Origin: an uncultured Lachnospiraceae bacterium
Lineage (GTDB): Bacteria; Bacillota; Clostridia; Lachnospirales; Lachnospiraceae
Length of the DNA: 64,000 nt
NCBI GenBank assembly: GCA_902789175.1
Contig: CADANF010000002.1
Span: forward strand, 1 to 64,000
Direction of reading: 5' to 3'
Shown: one piece after another, positions 42,840-52,375 of the stretch
Numbering within the stretch: the stretch's first letter is position 1
Layout: the number at the start of each line of letters is the position of its first letter
The notes under the pieces: generated by a model
The model's database searches: none
The model's input: the letters and a program-made list of their open reading frames with translations, nothing else
What the model was told of the DNA's origin: nothing
Program-made: the position numbers and the translations under genes

Positions 42840-43628
42840 ATGAATACAACACTTGAAGCATTTGAATTTATAGACTCAAAAACAGTTAAGGATCATGTGA
42901 TCCAGGAGTATAAAGCTGACAGATTTATTCCAACTATAGAAGATCTTATTACATTAGTCTGGAATTCCAATAATGATATTGATATGAAACAGGCTTATTT
43001 TATGGGGCTTAATAATGAAATCGCAGATGAAGTAGTAAAGCGCTTCGAAGCTGTGAGAAATTATATTCAAAATGAACATAAGGATGAAGTTTATTGTCTT
43101 ATAGTAAATGATAAATTCTATGGAGTATATAAACTTTTTTCATCAGCTAAGATGCAGTATGAAGAGTTTGCAGAAGATATAAGTGAAGATGCAGATATTG
43201 CCCTTGAAATGTATAACTCAGTTGATAGTACCTTTCGTGGGATAATCCGCCTTGACCATTCATTTGCTATTACTGATTTTGATTTTACCCTTGATGTTAT
43301 AAAGGAAGAAAAACTCTGGGATAATAGAAAAATTGATGAGATAAGAGGCAGATATGTTAAGATTCCACATCCATTTGCTGTAGGAGACATTGTTTCAAGA
43401 CCAGGAGATTTTAATCTTTATATGGTAATGAATGAAGAACTGCCAGATCCATCTGATGAGGATGCAGAAGATATTGATCTTAATTATGGTGATGCAGAGC
43501 TTCTTTGCCGTGTTTATACAGATGAAGAAGAGGATAAGGGTGTTACATATGACGATCTTTCAGATGAGGAAAAGAAGGATCCAGAAGATAAATGCCTGAT
43601 TCATGTAACAGAATTAGAATTTGATTAA
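42840..43628 (+). CDS. Hypothetical acidic protein (262 aa)
   Basis: I do not recognise this protein. It is soluble and strongly acidic, particularly near the end (DPSDEDAEDIDLNYGDAE, DEEEDKGVTYDDLSDEEKKD). A middle part, IPHPFAVGDIVSRPGDFNLYMVM, looks like a small beta-barrel or KOW-like segment. Its start has AAAGGAAAGG upstream and lies 21 bases after the kinase gene, so it may be cotranscribed. A large hairpin follows. Confidence 0.7.
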   Translation: MNTTLEAFEFIDSKTVKDHVIQEYKADRFIPTIEDLITLVWNSNNDIDMKQAYFMGLNNEIADEVVKRFEAVRNYIQNEHKDEVYCLIVNDKFYGVYKLFSSAKMQYEEFAEDISEDADIALEMYNSVDSTFRGIIRLDHSFAITDFDFTLDVIKEEKLWDNRKIDEIRGRYVKIPHPFAVGDIVSRPGDFNLYMVMNEELPDPSDEDAEDIDLNYGDAELLCRVYTDEEEDKGVTYDDLSDEEKKDPEDKCLIHVTELEFD

Positions 43629-43642
43629 AATAAATAATTTAG

Positions 43643-43834
43643 AAAAAATGTAGATATATATAGGTACCAGATATCTGACTTCGGCCCGGCTCTCGCCTTA
43701 GTTGCGGGGCCCCTTGCGGCCGCTTCGCTTGCTAAGTTCTCACTTCGCTTTTCAGCTCGTGAATCGCTAAGCACCGAGAACCGCAATGACCTGCGTCAGA
43801 TATCTGGTACCTTTTTTATAAATCTACATTTTTT
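43643..43834. repeat. Large hairpin element with GC-rich loop
   Basis: Outer arms AAAAAATGTAGAT/ATCTACATTTTTT and inner perfect arms AGGTACCAGATATCTGAC/GTCAGATATCTGGTACCT (18 bp) enclose a 115-base loop. The first 60 bases at 43681-43740 count 40 G+C, against about 24 of 60 in neighbouring genes. No open frame is evident. It is either a mobile hairpin element or a composite terminator. Confidence 0.7.
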
Positions 43835-43860
43835 ATTTATGATTTTTATTTATGATTTAG

Positions 43861-43912
43861 ATTTATGATTTATATATTTAGATTTATGATTTATATATTT
43901 AGTTATGATTTA
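43861..43912 (+). repeat. AT-rich 21-bp tandem repeat
   Basis: Two perfect copies of a 21-base unit (ATTTATGATTTATATATTT plus AG) and a partial third copy. The 630-base gap 43629-44258 holds this, the hairpin element, a further palindrome at 43981-44007 (AAGGCAGAGA/TCTCTGCCTT) and the promoter of the AraC gene. I see no gene in it. Confidence 0.8.
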
Positions 43913-44097
43913 CAATGTTAGGGTTTATTGATTATGAAAGATGGTATATAATGTTCTTTATATATCTCATAAAAGGATATAAGGCAGAGAACCAGAGTCT
44001 CTGCCTTATACATTAGTGAAGGTTAAAAGTATTTATATGATTAAAGAAGATTTAGGGAACCTTCTTTAACAGGGGGCTAATTAAGTTTTGGAAACGT

Positions 44098-44142
44098 TTT
44101 ACGTTCCGTTTACAGTTAATATAATACGACACAACCGGTTGT
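44098..44142 (+). promoter_or_regulatory. Promoter and operator region of the AraC-family gene
   Basis: TTTACG, 16 bases and TATAAT (44120-44125). The perfect 12-bp palindrome ACAACCGGTTGT (44131-44142) lies on the predicted start point. A cre-like sequence (TTGGAAACGTTTTA) overlaps the -35. Both could be control sites. Confidence 0.5.
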
Positions 44143-44258
44143 AATTATACTACTATTCAGCAAAATATATCAAATTTTTGTGGCGTTTTTGTCGATTATG
44201 TCGTAAAATAGAAAAGTAATATATTGAATATGCTACTTAAAGTATCGGGGGTATTAAT

Positions 44259-44999
44259 ATGTCAGATATCAGAGATGAACTAACAAGGACTCTTTTTTTT
44301 GAAAGAGAAAGTGAAGTTAAGCATCCTACATTTGAAAGAGAAATGGGGCTCTATAATTTGATAGGTGCTGGAAAGATTGATCAGATTGAGGAATATCAGA
44401 AAGATAAACCTGCATCTAATGCAAAAGAGAGAGGTGTTTTATCGGAAGATCCGATCAGAAACACAATGTATCATTTTGTTGCGATGATAACCATGATATC
44501 AAGGGTTTGCATAAACTATGGACTTGAGCAGGACATTGCATATAAAATGAGTGATATTTTTATCAATAAAGCTGACCGCATGAAGAATATTGATGATATA
44601 ATGAGAGTGCAGGATGAGATGATCCATCAGTATGCAAAGACAATGGCTGAGATCAACAAGGTCAGAGTACATTCTAAACAGATTGTTCTTTGTATTGATT
44701 ATATCAGTGCAAACCTTCATGATAATGTATCAGTTACAGAACTTGCAGATCATGTTAAACTAAATGAGACATATCTTTCTAAATTATTTAAGAAAGAGAT
44801 GGGACTTTCCATCAGCGAATATATAAGAAATAAGAAAGTAGAAGAGGCAAAGAGCCTGCTTAGATATTCAGACAAGACTAGTATTGAAATTGCAACAGAT
44901 CTGGGATTTTCGTCACATAGTTACTTTATCAGTGTGTTTAAGAAAGTAACCAATATGACGCCAAAGGAATATAGAAATAAACATTTTCGTACTATATAA
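44259..44999 (+). CDS. AraC-family transcriptional regulator
   Basis: A 246-residue regulator. The C-terminal ~100 residues contain two helix-turn-helix motifs: NVSVTELADHVKLNETYLSKLF and KTSIEIATDLGFSSHSYFISVFKK, with the closing TPKEYRN. The N-terminal part is helical (DIRDELTRTLFFERE...) and not a cupin, so the ligand is unclear. An ATG follows GGGGG at good spacing. It may regulate itself via the ACAACC palindrome. Confidence 0.93.
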   Translation: MSDIRDELTRTLFFERESEVKHPTFEREMGLYNLIGAGKIDQIEEYQKDKPASNAKERGVLSEDPIRNTMYHFVAMITMISRVCINYGLEQDIAYKMSDIFINKADRMKNIDDIMRVQDEMIHQYAKTMAEINKVRVHSKQIVLCIDYISANLHDNVSVTELADHVKLNETYLSKLFKKEMGLSISEYIRNKKVEEAKSLLRYSDKTSIEIATDLGFSSHSYFISVFKKVTNMTPKEYRNKHFRTI

Positions 45000-45028
45000 A
45001 TCTAATATTTGAGTAAGCTTAAAGAGTT

Positions 45029-45703
45029 ATGAGTGAGATAATATTAGAAAATTCATTGATGTCATTAGACGAGATGGAAAACTATGGAAAAGAGTTTACC
45101 CGTAGTGAGGAATTTGCAAAATACATGGCAATGTATAGATGTGCCATTATGGAAATAGAGACAAAACTTAAGGTTCTTAATGAAGAATTTTCACTTCAGT
45201 ATGACAGAAATCCATTTGAGTCCATTGAGACAAGACTTAAGAATCCTATAAGTATCGTTGATAAGATGGTTAAGAGAAATGTTCCTCTCACCGTTGAGAA
45301 TATGGAGAGAGATATTACAGACATTGCCGGAATAAGAGTAGTATGTTCTTTTAAAGAAGATTTATATAAACTTGCAGATCTATTAGTTGAGCAGGATGAT
45401 GTACTGCTTCTTTTGCGTAAGGACTATATCAAGAATCCAAAAGATAATGGATATAGGAGCTTACATCTTCTTCTTGATATTCCTATATTTTTGGCAGAAG
45501 GAAAAAAGCATATGAAGATCGAAGTGCAGTTCAGGACGATTGCTATGGATTTCTGGGCCAGCGTTGATCACAAATTAAAATATAAGAAAGAAGTTAAATG
45601 TCCGGAGGAAGTCCAGGACAGATTAAAGAGATGTGCAGATATATTATCTGATCTGGATGATGAGATGGAAGCTGTAAGAAAGAAGATAGATCGAGAGAAC
45701 TAA
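45029..45703 (+). CDS. Small alarmone synthetase (GTP pyrophosphokinase), second copy
   Basis: A single-domain (p)ppGpp synthetase, 224 residues: GIRVVCSFKEDLYKLADLL, KDNGYRSLHLLL and EVQFRTIAMDFWASVDHKLKYKK. It shares the fold and key residues with the gene at 40202 but has a longer N-terminus (FSLQYDRNPFESIETRLKNP), so the two likely represent different subgroups (RelP/RelQ-like). It ends 1 base before the SanA-like gene. An ATG with AAAGAG is used. Confidence 0.9.
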   Translation: MSEIILENSLMSLDEMENYGKEFTRSEEFAKYMAMYRCAIMEIETKLKVLNEEFSLQYDRNPFESIETRLKNPISIVDKMVKRNVPLTVENMERDITDIAGIRVVCSFKEDLYKLADLLVEQDDVLLLLRKDYIKNPKDNGYRSLHLLLDIPIFLAEGKKHMKIEVQFRTIAMDFWASVDHKLKYKKEVKCPEEVQDRLKRCADILSDLDDEMEAVRKKIDREN

Positions 45704-45704
45704 T

Positions 45705-46376
45705 ATGAAATTTATAAAGCTATTTGCAAAAATTCTTATACTGATAATAGGATTTTTCGTAGTAGGAACATTTTTATTAAATGAATTTTTTTATTTTACA
45801 GAAAAAAGAAGCATTAAATCCGAAGAGGAAGTAAAAGATGAGGAAGTGGATGCTATCCTTGTTCTTGGATGCAGTGTCTACAGTAATATGAAACCAAGCC
45901 AAATGCTTGAAGAAAGGCTTAATAAAGTTATAGAAGTCTATAATAATAATCCAACGAAGATCATCGTTAGTGGAGATCATTCTGAATATTATAATGAAGT
46001 TGAGGTTATGAAGAATTATCTTGTAGAAGCTGGAATTCCTTCCTCTGATATTTTTATGGATCATGAGGGATATTCAACATATGCTTCTGTTTACAGAGCT
46101 GTAAAGAAATTTGGTGCAGAAAGACTTCTTATAATAACTCAGGAATATCATCTTTATAGAGCACTATATATTGCAGATGCTATGGGGATTGAAGCTATCG
46201 GTGTTGCAGCAGAAGGCTCAAAGTATAAAGGACAGATATGGAGAGATATAAGAGAGATATTTGCAAGGGATAAAGACTTTGTTCAGTGTATTTTCCTTCC
46301 TAAAGATAAAGGGGATCTCACAGAAGTATCTCTTGCCTCGAATGGAAATGCCACCAATGAAAAAGAAGAGAATTAA
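45705..46376 (+). CDS. SanA/YdcF-like (DUF218) membrane-anchored protein
   Basis: A 223-residue protein with one N-terminal helix (about 5-26) and an extracytosolic ElyC/SanA/YdcF domain: DAILVLGCSVYSNMKPSQMLEERL, IIVSGDHSEYYNEVEVMKNYL, GYSTYASVYRAVK and TQEYHLYRALYIAD. Family members affect envelope integrity and vancomycin sensitivity; the reaction is not settled. It is tightly linked to the alarmone synthetase and near a Nudix gene. Confidence 0.85.
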   Translation: MKFIKLFAKILILIIGFFVVGTFLLNEFFYFTEKRSIKSEEEVKDEEVDAILVLGCSVYSNMKPSQMLEERLNKVIEVYNNNPTKIIVSGDHSEYYNEVEVMKNYLVEAGIPSSDIFMDHEGYSTYASVYRAVKKFGAERLLIITQEYHLYRALYIADAMGIEAIGVAAEGSKYKGQIWRDIREIFARDKDFVQCIFLPKDKGDLTEVSLASNGNATNEKEEN

Positions 46377-46414
46377 AGCGGATTAAAAAAATAAGTAAGG
46401 GTAAAAAACGGATC

Positions 46415-46978
46415 ATGGAACTTAAAAGTATAGAAAAGAAAGAAGAAGGAAAATTTATCACAAGGTATGACCTTCATTATGAAACAGAAGATGGTTCTTC
46501 TAAAACATATGAGATAATCAGTAGAGATAAAAATATCGATTCAGAGGACAGACTTAAGACAAAAAAAATAGATGCTGTGGTACTTATCATGACAACTACT
46601 GATGAATCAAAGATACTTCTGAATAAGGAATTCAGAATGGCTTGCGGTGACTGGGTTTATAATTTCCCAGCAGGACTTATAGAAGAAGGAGAGACTCCTG
46701 ATATTGCAGCTGCAAGAGAATTATATGAAGAGACTGGTCTTAGGATCACTGAGATTGATGATAAGCTGGGACTCAGCTTCAGTGCAGTTGGTTTTTCAAA
46801 TGAAAAAAATGCCTGCATAATCGGGACTGCGGAAGGAACTATAAAACCTTCTAATAGTGAATTTGAAGAGATAGAAGCAAACTGGTATACAAAGGAAGAA
46901 GTAAGAGAATTGCTTCGCACTAAGCCATTTGCTGCTAGAACTCAGGCCTACTGCTATCTCTGGTCGAGAGATTATTAA
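46415..46978 (+). CDS. Nudix hydrolase (ADP-ribose pyrophosphatase-like)
   Basis: Hydrolyses a nucleoside diphosphate linked to another group. The Nudix box is complete: GLIEEGETPDIAAARELYEETGL (G-x5-E-x7-RE-x2-EE). At 187 residues the size and FPAGLIEEGE segment suit ADP-ribose or sugar-nucleotide pyrophosphatases. GTAAGGG lies 14 bases before the ATG. Substrate cannot be set from the box alone. Confidence 0.88.
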   Translation: MELKSIEKKEEGKFITRYDLHYETEDGSSKTYEIISRDKNIDSEDRLKTKKIDAVVLIMTTTDESKILLNKEFRMACGDWVYNFPAGLIEEGETPDIAAARELYEETGLRITEIDDKLGLSFSAVGFSNEKNACIIGTAEGTIKPSNSEFEEIEANWYTKEEVRELLRTKPFAARTQAYCYLWSRDY

Positions 46979-47005
46979 GCGGACGCCAAAATATGGCGAA
47001 CGAAC

Positions 47006-47098
47006 GCCAAAATATAAAGACACTTAGGGAATCCCTCCAGCGGGCTAAAACATGCCCTTTGGAGGGATTTCCCTAAGTGTCTTTTATTATATTTTGGC
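47006..47098 (+). terminator. Long hairpin terminator with conserved apical motif (copy 2)
   Basis: A 34-bp arm beginning GCCAAAATAT...AAAGACACTTAGGGA...ATCCCTCCA pairs with 47060-47098, with only small bulges. The tip 47037-47062 reads CCAGCGGGC...GCCCTTTGG, as in the hairpin at 29631. An ACGCCAAAATAT repeat at 46983 and 47004 precedes it. It follows the Nudix gene. Confidence 0.8.
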
Positions 47099-47250
47099 TG
47101 GAAATGGCTACCTTATGCTATCTAAAATAGGGTCTGGTATAATATCAGATCCTTCATTTTAAATAACTCCTATATAAAATATAATGCTTCGCACTGAATT
47201 TTTGACGTTTCGCTAGGTAACAACACACAAATTTAAGTTGTTATTATATA

Positions 47251-47352
47251 CTAGTATAACGTCACTTAAATAACTGAACCGAATTTTTTGAGACGCACTC
47301 TCGAGCAAGCATTCAGCGCATTAGTCCAGTTATTTTGCGAACGTTATACTAG
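47251..47352. repeat. MITE-like terminal-inverted-repeat element, copy 2
   Basis: A 102-bp element with the same 29-bp imperfect ends as the one at 16311-16441 and in the same end orientation. The central segment 47284-47314 (TTTTTTGAGACG...GCAAGCATTC) matches copy 1 only as its reverse complement (16341-16380). The gap 46979-47432 holds this, the long hairpin and no gene. Confidence 0.8.
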
Positions 47353-47432
47353 GTTTATCGAATAAAAACAAATATTGATAGCAGGTGTTCCATGGCATTT
47401 TCGTTATCTTATTATGCATAGGGGGGGATTAG

Positions 47433-47846
47433 ATGAAAAAGAAGATTTTAATAGCAAGTATTATTCTTATTATATTTGTTGTAGCTATAATAATTGTAAA
47501 AAAAATGAATCGAATTTTAAAGGATATAGATGCTAAAGAGGTTACAAGTATAAAGGTGCATGATGTTGGCAAATACTATACTATAGATAAACAAGAGGAT
47601 ATAGAGTATTTTATTCAGAATTTAGCCCAAATGAATATAAAAATCCAGCCTCTTCCTCATAATGTGGATGGGGGGAGAGGTTGTATTGAGATAATGAAGG
47701 ATGATAAAATGTTGGTTGGAATAGGTTTAACGTCTGAGCGATTTAATGTTAATGGTTTTTGTTTTTCCATTGAAGATAAAGATTTTGATAGGATATGTGA
47801 GATTATTAATGAATTATCGTTAAATTATGAGGTCCATTATTATTAA
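47433..47846 (+). CDS. Small membrane-anchored hypothetical protein (137 aa)
   Basis: I do not recognise this protein. One N-terminal helix (about 5-24) anchors a ~110-residue extracytosolic domain: SIKVHDVGKYYTIDKQEDIEYFIQ, NVDGGRGCIEIMKDDKMLVGIG. The pattern is like a DUF5301- or lipocalin-type small domain, but I cannot name it. GGGGGGG lies 8 bases before the ATG. Base composition is lower in GC than neighbours, and the gene is isolated between a repeat element and a strong terminator, so it could be a recent arrival. Confidence 0.7.
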   Translation: MKKKILIASIILIIFVVAIIIVKKMNRILKDIDAKEVTSIKVHDVGKYYTIDKQEDIEYFIQNLAQMNIKIQPLPHNVDGGRGCIEIMKDDKMLVGIGLTSERFNVNGFCFSIEDKDFDRICEIINELSLNYEVHYY

Positions 47847-47894
47847 AAATAGTGCGGCAATAATAATAGAAGAAGGCTAGAAGAGGAAATAGCA

Positions 47895-47958
47895 CTTCAA
47901 AAAAGAAACAACAGGATTAAACAGTAAATAACTGATTAATCCTGTTTCTTTTTTGAAG
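47895..47958. terminator. Long bidirectional terminator hairpin
   Basis: CTTCAAAAAAGAAAC plus AGGATTAA pair with 47936-47958 through 23 bp, with a 3-base bulge; T6 lies in the arm. Confidence 0.8.
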
Positions 47959-47964
47959 GAGATG

Positions 47965-47993
47965 TTGACAATCATATCAGGCAGTGATATAAC
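47965..47993 (+). promoter_or_regulatory. Sigma-A promoter of clpB
   Basis: TTGACA, 17 bases and TATAAC. The predicted start near 48000 lies just upstream of the CIRCE element. Confidence 0.8.
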
Positions 47994-48004
47994 AGAATTA
48001 TAGA

Positions 48005-48031
48005 TTAGCACTCACTCAAAGAGAGTGCTAA
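48005..48031. promoter_or_regulatory. CIRCE element (HrcA operator)
   Basis: TTAGCACTC-N9-GAGTGCTAA, an exact match to the consensus. HrcA binds it and represses heat-shock genes, so clpB here belongs to the HrcA regulon. Confidence 0.97.
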
Positions 48032-48135
48032 CAAAATATTAATAGAACGCTATAAAATATATGCGTCGTTTTGTTTAACGAAGAGAAAACCGTATTTTTG
48101 TAAAGAACATAAAAAGTGGAAAGGAGTTGAAAAAT

Positions 48136-50721
48136 ATGGATGCAGAAAGATTTACAATGAAATCCCGTGATGTTTTGCAGGGATGCCAGAAAATAGCTTA
48201 CGATAATTCGAATCAGGAGATTAAACAGGAACATCTTTTATACAGCCTGCTTACTGTAGATGACAGTCTTATAGCCAGTCTTCTTAAGAAAATGGATGTA
48301 AATGTTGATATATTCGAGATCGCTGCTGAAAGAGCAGTAACGGATCTGCCAAAGGTTTCAGGTTCATCGGAAGATGTATATATGAGCCAGGAATTATCCA
48401 GAACCCTTATGAAAGCAGAAGATATTTCAAAGAAGATGAAGGATAGTTACATTTCTGTTGAGCACATTTTCCTCGCCCTTTTTGAAACAGGTAATTCTGT
48501 TATAAAGCAGTTATTCAGACAGTATAATATCGTAAAATCTTCATTCCTTAATGTCTTAAAAGAGGTAAGAGGAAATCAGTCAGTTCAGTCAGATAATCCG
48601 GAAGCAACTTACGATGCACTTTCTAAATTTGGAGAGAATTTGGTAGAACGTGCAAGAGCTCAGAAGTTAGACCCTGTTATAGGAAGAGATACAGAGATAA
48701 GAAATATCATAAGGATACTTTCCCGTAAGACAAAGAACAATCCTGTTCTTATAGGTGATCCTGGTGTTGGTAAAACAGCAGTAATTGAAGGTCTTGCCCA
48801 GAGAATCGTAAAGGGCGATGTGCCGGATGTACTTAAAGATAAGGAAATCTTTTCCCTTGATATGGGTTCTCTTATAGCAGGTGCAAAGTACAGAGGAGAA
48901 TTTGAAGAAAGACTGAAAGGTGTTCTCGATGCAGTTAGAAAGTCTGAAGGAAAAGTAATACTTTTTATTGATGAGATCCATACGATAGTTGGTGCCGGAA
49001 AAACTGAAGGTTCCCTGGATGCAGGAAATATGTTAAAACCAATGCTGGCAAGAGGAGAACTTCACTGTATCGGTGCTACAACTGTAGATGAGTATAGAAA
49101 ATATATCGAAAAGGATAAGGCTCTTGAAAGACGTTTCCAGCCAGTAACTATAAATGAGCCTACGGTTGAGGATACAATTTCAATCCTTCGTGGTATAAAG
49201 AACAGATATGAAGTATTCCATGGTGTTAAGATTCAGGATAATGCACTTGTAGCAGCAGCAACACTTTCAAACAGATATATCACAGACCGTTTCCTTCCTG
49301 ATAAGGCAATTGACCTGGTAGATGAAGCCTGTGCCATGATAAAGACTGAGCTTAATTCTATGCCTGCAGAATTAGATGAGATATCAAGAAAGATGATGCA
49401 GCTTGAGATTGAGCATACAGCCCTTAAAAATGAAACTGACCACCTTTCACAGGAAAGATTAAAGAATCTTACTCAGGAATTAGCAGAACTAAGAGATAAG
49501 GCTAATGCCATGAAGGCTACGTGGGAAAACGAAAAGGCTGAGGTTGATAAGGTTCATAAGCTTAGAGAAGAAATAGAAGCTGTAAAAGATGAAATCCAGA
49601 TTTCAGAAAGAAAGTATGATCTTAATAAGGCAGCAGAACTTAAATATGGAAAACTCCCACAGCTGACTAAAGAATTAGAAGACTTGGAAAAATCTATGTC
49701 TGATACAGATAGAAAACTTTTAAGAGAAACAGTAACAGAAGATGAGATTGCAGGTATCATTTCCAAGTGGACAGGAATTCCGGTTTCAAAGCTTAGTGAA
49801 TCTGAGAGAAATAAGACTCTTCATCTGGCAGATGAATTACATAAGAGAGTCATAGGTCAGGATGATGCGGTTGCTTTAGTAAGTGACGCCATAATAAGAT
49901 CCCGTGCAGGTATCAAGGATCCATCAAAGCCAATCGGTTCATTCTTATTCCTTGGACCTACTGGCGTTGGTAAGACAGAGCTGGCTAAAACTCTTGCTGC
50001 GGCACTTTTTGATAATGAAAATAATATGGTCCGTATCGACATGTCTGAATATATGGAGAAATACAGCGTGTCAAGACTTATAGGAGCGCCTCCCGGATAT
50101 GTAGGATATGATGAGGGTGGCCAGCTGACAGATGCAGTAAGACGTATGCCATACAGCGTAGTCCTTTTCGATGAAGTAGAAAAGGCACATCCGGATGTAT
50201 TTAATATCATGCTTCAGATTCTGGATGATGGAAGAATTACGGACTCTAAGGGTAATCTGGTAGACTTTAAGAATACTATAATCATAATGACATCTAACTT
50301 AGGTTCAGAATTCTTGCTGGATGGTATTGATGAAGAAAAAGATATGATAAAGCCTGAAGCAGAGGAAGCTGTTCAGGGACTTTTAAAGACTCATTTCAGA
50401 CCGGAATTCCTCAACAGACTCGATGAGATAATAATGTTCAGACCATTATCAAAGGATAATATCGCAGGAATCATCAAACTTCTTATGGAAGATTTAAACA
50501 AGCGCCTTGCTTCTCGTGAGATAAAGATAGAACTTAACAAGGAAGCAGAGCAGTTTATAATCGATAATGGATATGATCCTAACTTTGGTGCACGACCATT
50601 AAAGAGATATCTTCAGAAGAGTGTAGAAACTTTGGCAGCAAGAAAGATCCTTAGTAATACATTAAGGACAGGAGATACAATGCTGGTTGAAGTAGAAGGC
50701 AAGAAACTTGTGATAAAGTAA
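48136..50721 (+). CDS. clpB: ATP-dependent disaggregase ClpB
   Basis: Hexameric AAA+ chaperone that extracts proteins from aggregates with DnaK. At 861 residues it has the N-domain, AAA1 with [13 protein letters not shown], the long coiled-coil middle domain (about 410-520) that separates ClpB from ClpC, AAA2 with [13 protein letters not shown], and the C-terminal domain. I chose ATG at 48136 with AAGGAG upstream; an in-frame ATG three codons earlier is too near the Shine-Dalgarno. CIRCE controls it. Confidence 0.97.
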   Translation: MDAERFTMKSRDVLQGCQKIAYDNSNQEIKQEHLLYSLLTVDDSLIASLLKKMDVNVDIFEIAAERAVTDLPKVSGSSEDVYMSQELSRTLMKAEDISKKMKDSYISVEHIFLALFETGNSVIKQLFRQYNIVKSSFLNVLKEVRGNQSVQSDNPEATYDALSKFGENLVERARAQKLDPVIGRDTEIRNIIRILSRKTKNNPVLIGDPGVGKTAVIEGLAQRIVKGDVPDVLKDKEIFSLDMGSLIAGAKYRGEFEERLKGVLDAVRKSEGKVILFIDEIHTIVGAGKTEGSLDAGNMLKPMLARGELHCIGATTVDEYRKYIEKDKALERRFQPVTINEPTVEDTISILRGIKNRYEVFHGVKIQDNALVAAATLSNRYITDRFLPDKAIDLVDEACAMIKTELNSMPAELDEISRKMMQLEIEHTALKNETDHLSQERLKNLTQELAELRDKANAMKATWENEKAEVDKVHKLREEIEAVKDEIQISERKYDLNKAAELKYGKLPQLTKELEDLEKSMSDTDRKLLRETVTEDEIAGIISKWTGIPVSKLSESERNKTLHLADELHKRVIGQDDAVALVSDAIIRSRAGIKDPSKPIGSFLFLGPTGVGKTELAKTLAAALFDNENNMVRIDMSEYMEKYSVSRLIGAPPGYVGYDEGGQLTDAVRRMPYSVVLFDEVEKAHPDVFNIMLQILDDGRITDSKGNLVDFKNTIIIMTSNLGSEFLLDGIDEEKDMIKPEAEEAVQGLLKTHFRPEFLNRLDEIIMFRPLSKDNIAGIIKLLMEDLNKRLASREIKIELNKEAEQFIIDNGYDPNFGARPLKRYLQKSVETLAARKILSNTLRTGDTMLVEVEGKKLVIK

Positions 50722-50784
50722 TCGATTTTTATACTTGAGATTAAGTGATAAAATGGTATAAAGATAATAATCAGATTAAATAAT

Positions 50785-50834
50785 AAACCGCGAAGGACTA
50801 AAGCATTATGCCTTAAGAACCTTCGCGGTTTTTG
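50785..50834 (+). terminator. Intrinsic terminator between clpB and the converging ligase gene
   Basis: Perfect 12-bp arms AAACCGCGAAGG/CCTTCGCGGTTT and a 23-base loop, ending in T's. Confidence 0.85.
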
Positions 50835-50858
50835 CATGTGTTATTTGGAAATGGCTAA

Positions 50859-52175
50859 TTAATCATGGAGCTTTCTCTTATCAACAACTCGAACAGCTTT
50901 ACCTTCTGATCTGGTTATTGACTTAGGGGCGAGAAGATGAACCTTAGGTCTTATTCCGAGCATTGTCTTAAATGCTGCTGTAAGGTTCTTCTTTTCATCA
51001 GTATCATCGCCACCGTTGGAATGAATCTTTACGAACATTTCATCTGAAAGCTCAACATTTATATCGAAAGTATCTTCATTGTCGATACGATCAACCATAA
51101 TCTGGTAATTTGGTGTATAACCTTCTTTAAGAAGAACAGTTTCAATCTGTGAAGGGAATACATTTACGCCACGGATGATAAGCATATCGTCTGAACGGCC
51201 CATAGGCTTCTTCATTTTGATATGAGTACGTCCGCAGGAACATTTCTCATGACGGATAACTGTAAGGTCACGAGTTCTATATCTAAGAAGTGGGAAAGCT
51301 TCCTTATCAAGGGAAGTAAAAACTAACTCACCAACACTTCCTTCTGGAAGAACTTCTCCTGTGTCAGGATCTATGATCTCAGCAAGGAAATGATCCTCAT
51401 TTATATGCATACCTGTCTGGCTGCTGCATTCAAATGCAACACCAGGACCTGATATTTCTGTAAGACCGTAGATATCATAAGCTTTGATACCTAAGTTTCT
51501 TTCGATGTTCTGACGCATTTCTTCAGTCCAAGGTTCAGCGCCGAAGATTCCGGCTTTGAGTCTGATATCATCAGGTGTAAGGCCCATGTCATGAAGCTTT
51601 TCACCGATATATGCAGCATAAGAAGGTGTACATGCAAGTATAGTAGCATTAAGATCACGCATGAACTGAATCTGTCTTTCTGTACTTCCGGATGACATTG
51701 GAAGAGTGAGACAACCAACCTTATGAGAACCACCGTGGATACCTGCACCACCTGTGAAAAGACCATAACCGTAAGCTACCTGGACAACATCTTCATCTGT
51801 TCCTCCGGCAGCTACAATTGCTCTTGCACAGCATTCTTCCCAAAGATCGATATCATGCTGGGTGTAAAATGCTACAACACGGCGGCCTGTAGTACCACTG
51901 GTAGAGTGAATCCTTACACAATCCTTAAGAGGAGCTGAAAGAAGTCCGTATGGATATGCTTCACGAAGGTCTGATTTGGAAAGAAATGGAAGCTTTGATA
52001 TATCTTCTAATTCTTTTATATCTCCTGGTTCTACGCCTTTTTCCTGCATTTTCTTTCTATAATATTCATTATTTTTATAGACATAAGCAACCTGCTTTAT
52101 AAGTTTTTCTTTCTGCATTGATTTGATCTGGTCAACGGATGCAGTTTCTATATCTTCCTGAAAATATCTTTCCAT
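50859..52175 (-). CDS. paaK: Phenylacetate-CoA ligase family protein
   Basis: AMP-forming ligase that makes an aryl- or aryl-acetyl-CoA. The 438-residue protein has IHSTSGTTGRRVVAFYT (P-loop), YGLTEISGPGVAFEC, RYRTRDLTVIRHEKCSCGRTHIKM and the C-terminal Lys in ITRSEGKAVRVVDKR. Gut Lachnospiraceae commonly hold such genes for indole- or phenylacetate activation. No oxidoreductase partner (ior) is in the window. Upstream, CACTTTCG/CACTTTAG repeats and the palindrome GCACTTTAGTGC (52238-52249) may be control sites. Confidence 0.9.
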   Translation of the reverse strand: MERYFQEDIETASVDQIKSMQKEKLIKQVAYVYKNNEYYRKKMQEKGVEPGDIKELEDISKLPFLSKSDLREAYPYGLLSAPLKDCVRIHSTSGTTGRRVVAFYTQHDIDLWEECCARAIVAAGGTDEDVVQVAYGYGLFTGGAGIHGGSHKVGCLTLPMSSGSTERQIQFMRDLNATILACTPSYAAYIGEKLHDMGLTPDDIRLKAGIFGAEPWTEEMRQNIERNLGIKAYDIYGLTEISGPGVAFECSSQTGMHINEDHFLAEIIDPDTGEVLPEGSVGELVFTSLDKEAFPLLRYRTRDLTVIRHEKCSCGRTHIKMKKPMGRSDDMLIIRGVNVFPSQIETVLLKEGYTPNYQIMVDRIDNEDTFDINVELSDEMFVKIHSNGGDDTDEKKNLTAAFKTMLGIRPKVHLLAPKSITRSEGKAVRVVDKRKLHD

Positions 52176-52375
52176 TTTCTCCTCCGAACGAAAAAATTAA
52201 AGTGAAATAAAACAATAATGATATTTTATACACTTTCGCACTTTAGTGCAACAAATTTTTTGAAAAATTTTAAAGGGATTTTTTAAGCAAAAAAATTGTG
52301 GAAGATGATGTAAAAGATTGTATAATTATTTCGTAGGTTCCATTAATTATGGATTGTTAGAAGAGAGGTAGAAGG

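Noticed and set aside
43861-43912. CRISPR array
   Set aside because: The 21-bp units are directly abutting with no spacers and no cas genes are present; simple tandem repeat.
43981-44007. Palindrome AAGGCAGAGA/TCTCTGCCTT as a terminator
   Set aside because: The stem is good but no T-tract follows on either strand and no gene ends there; left as a note in the gap entry.
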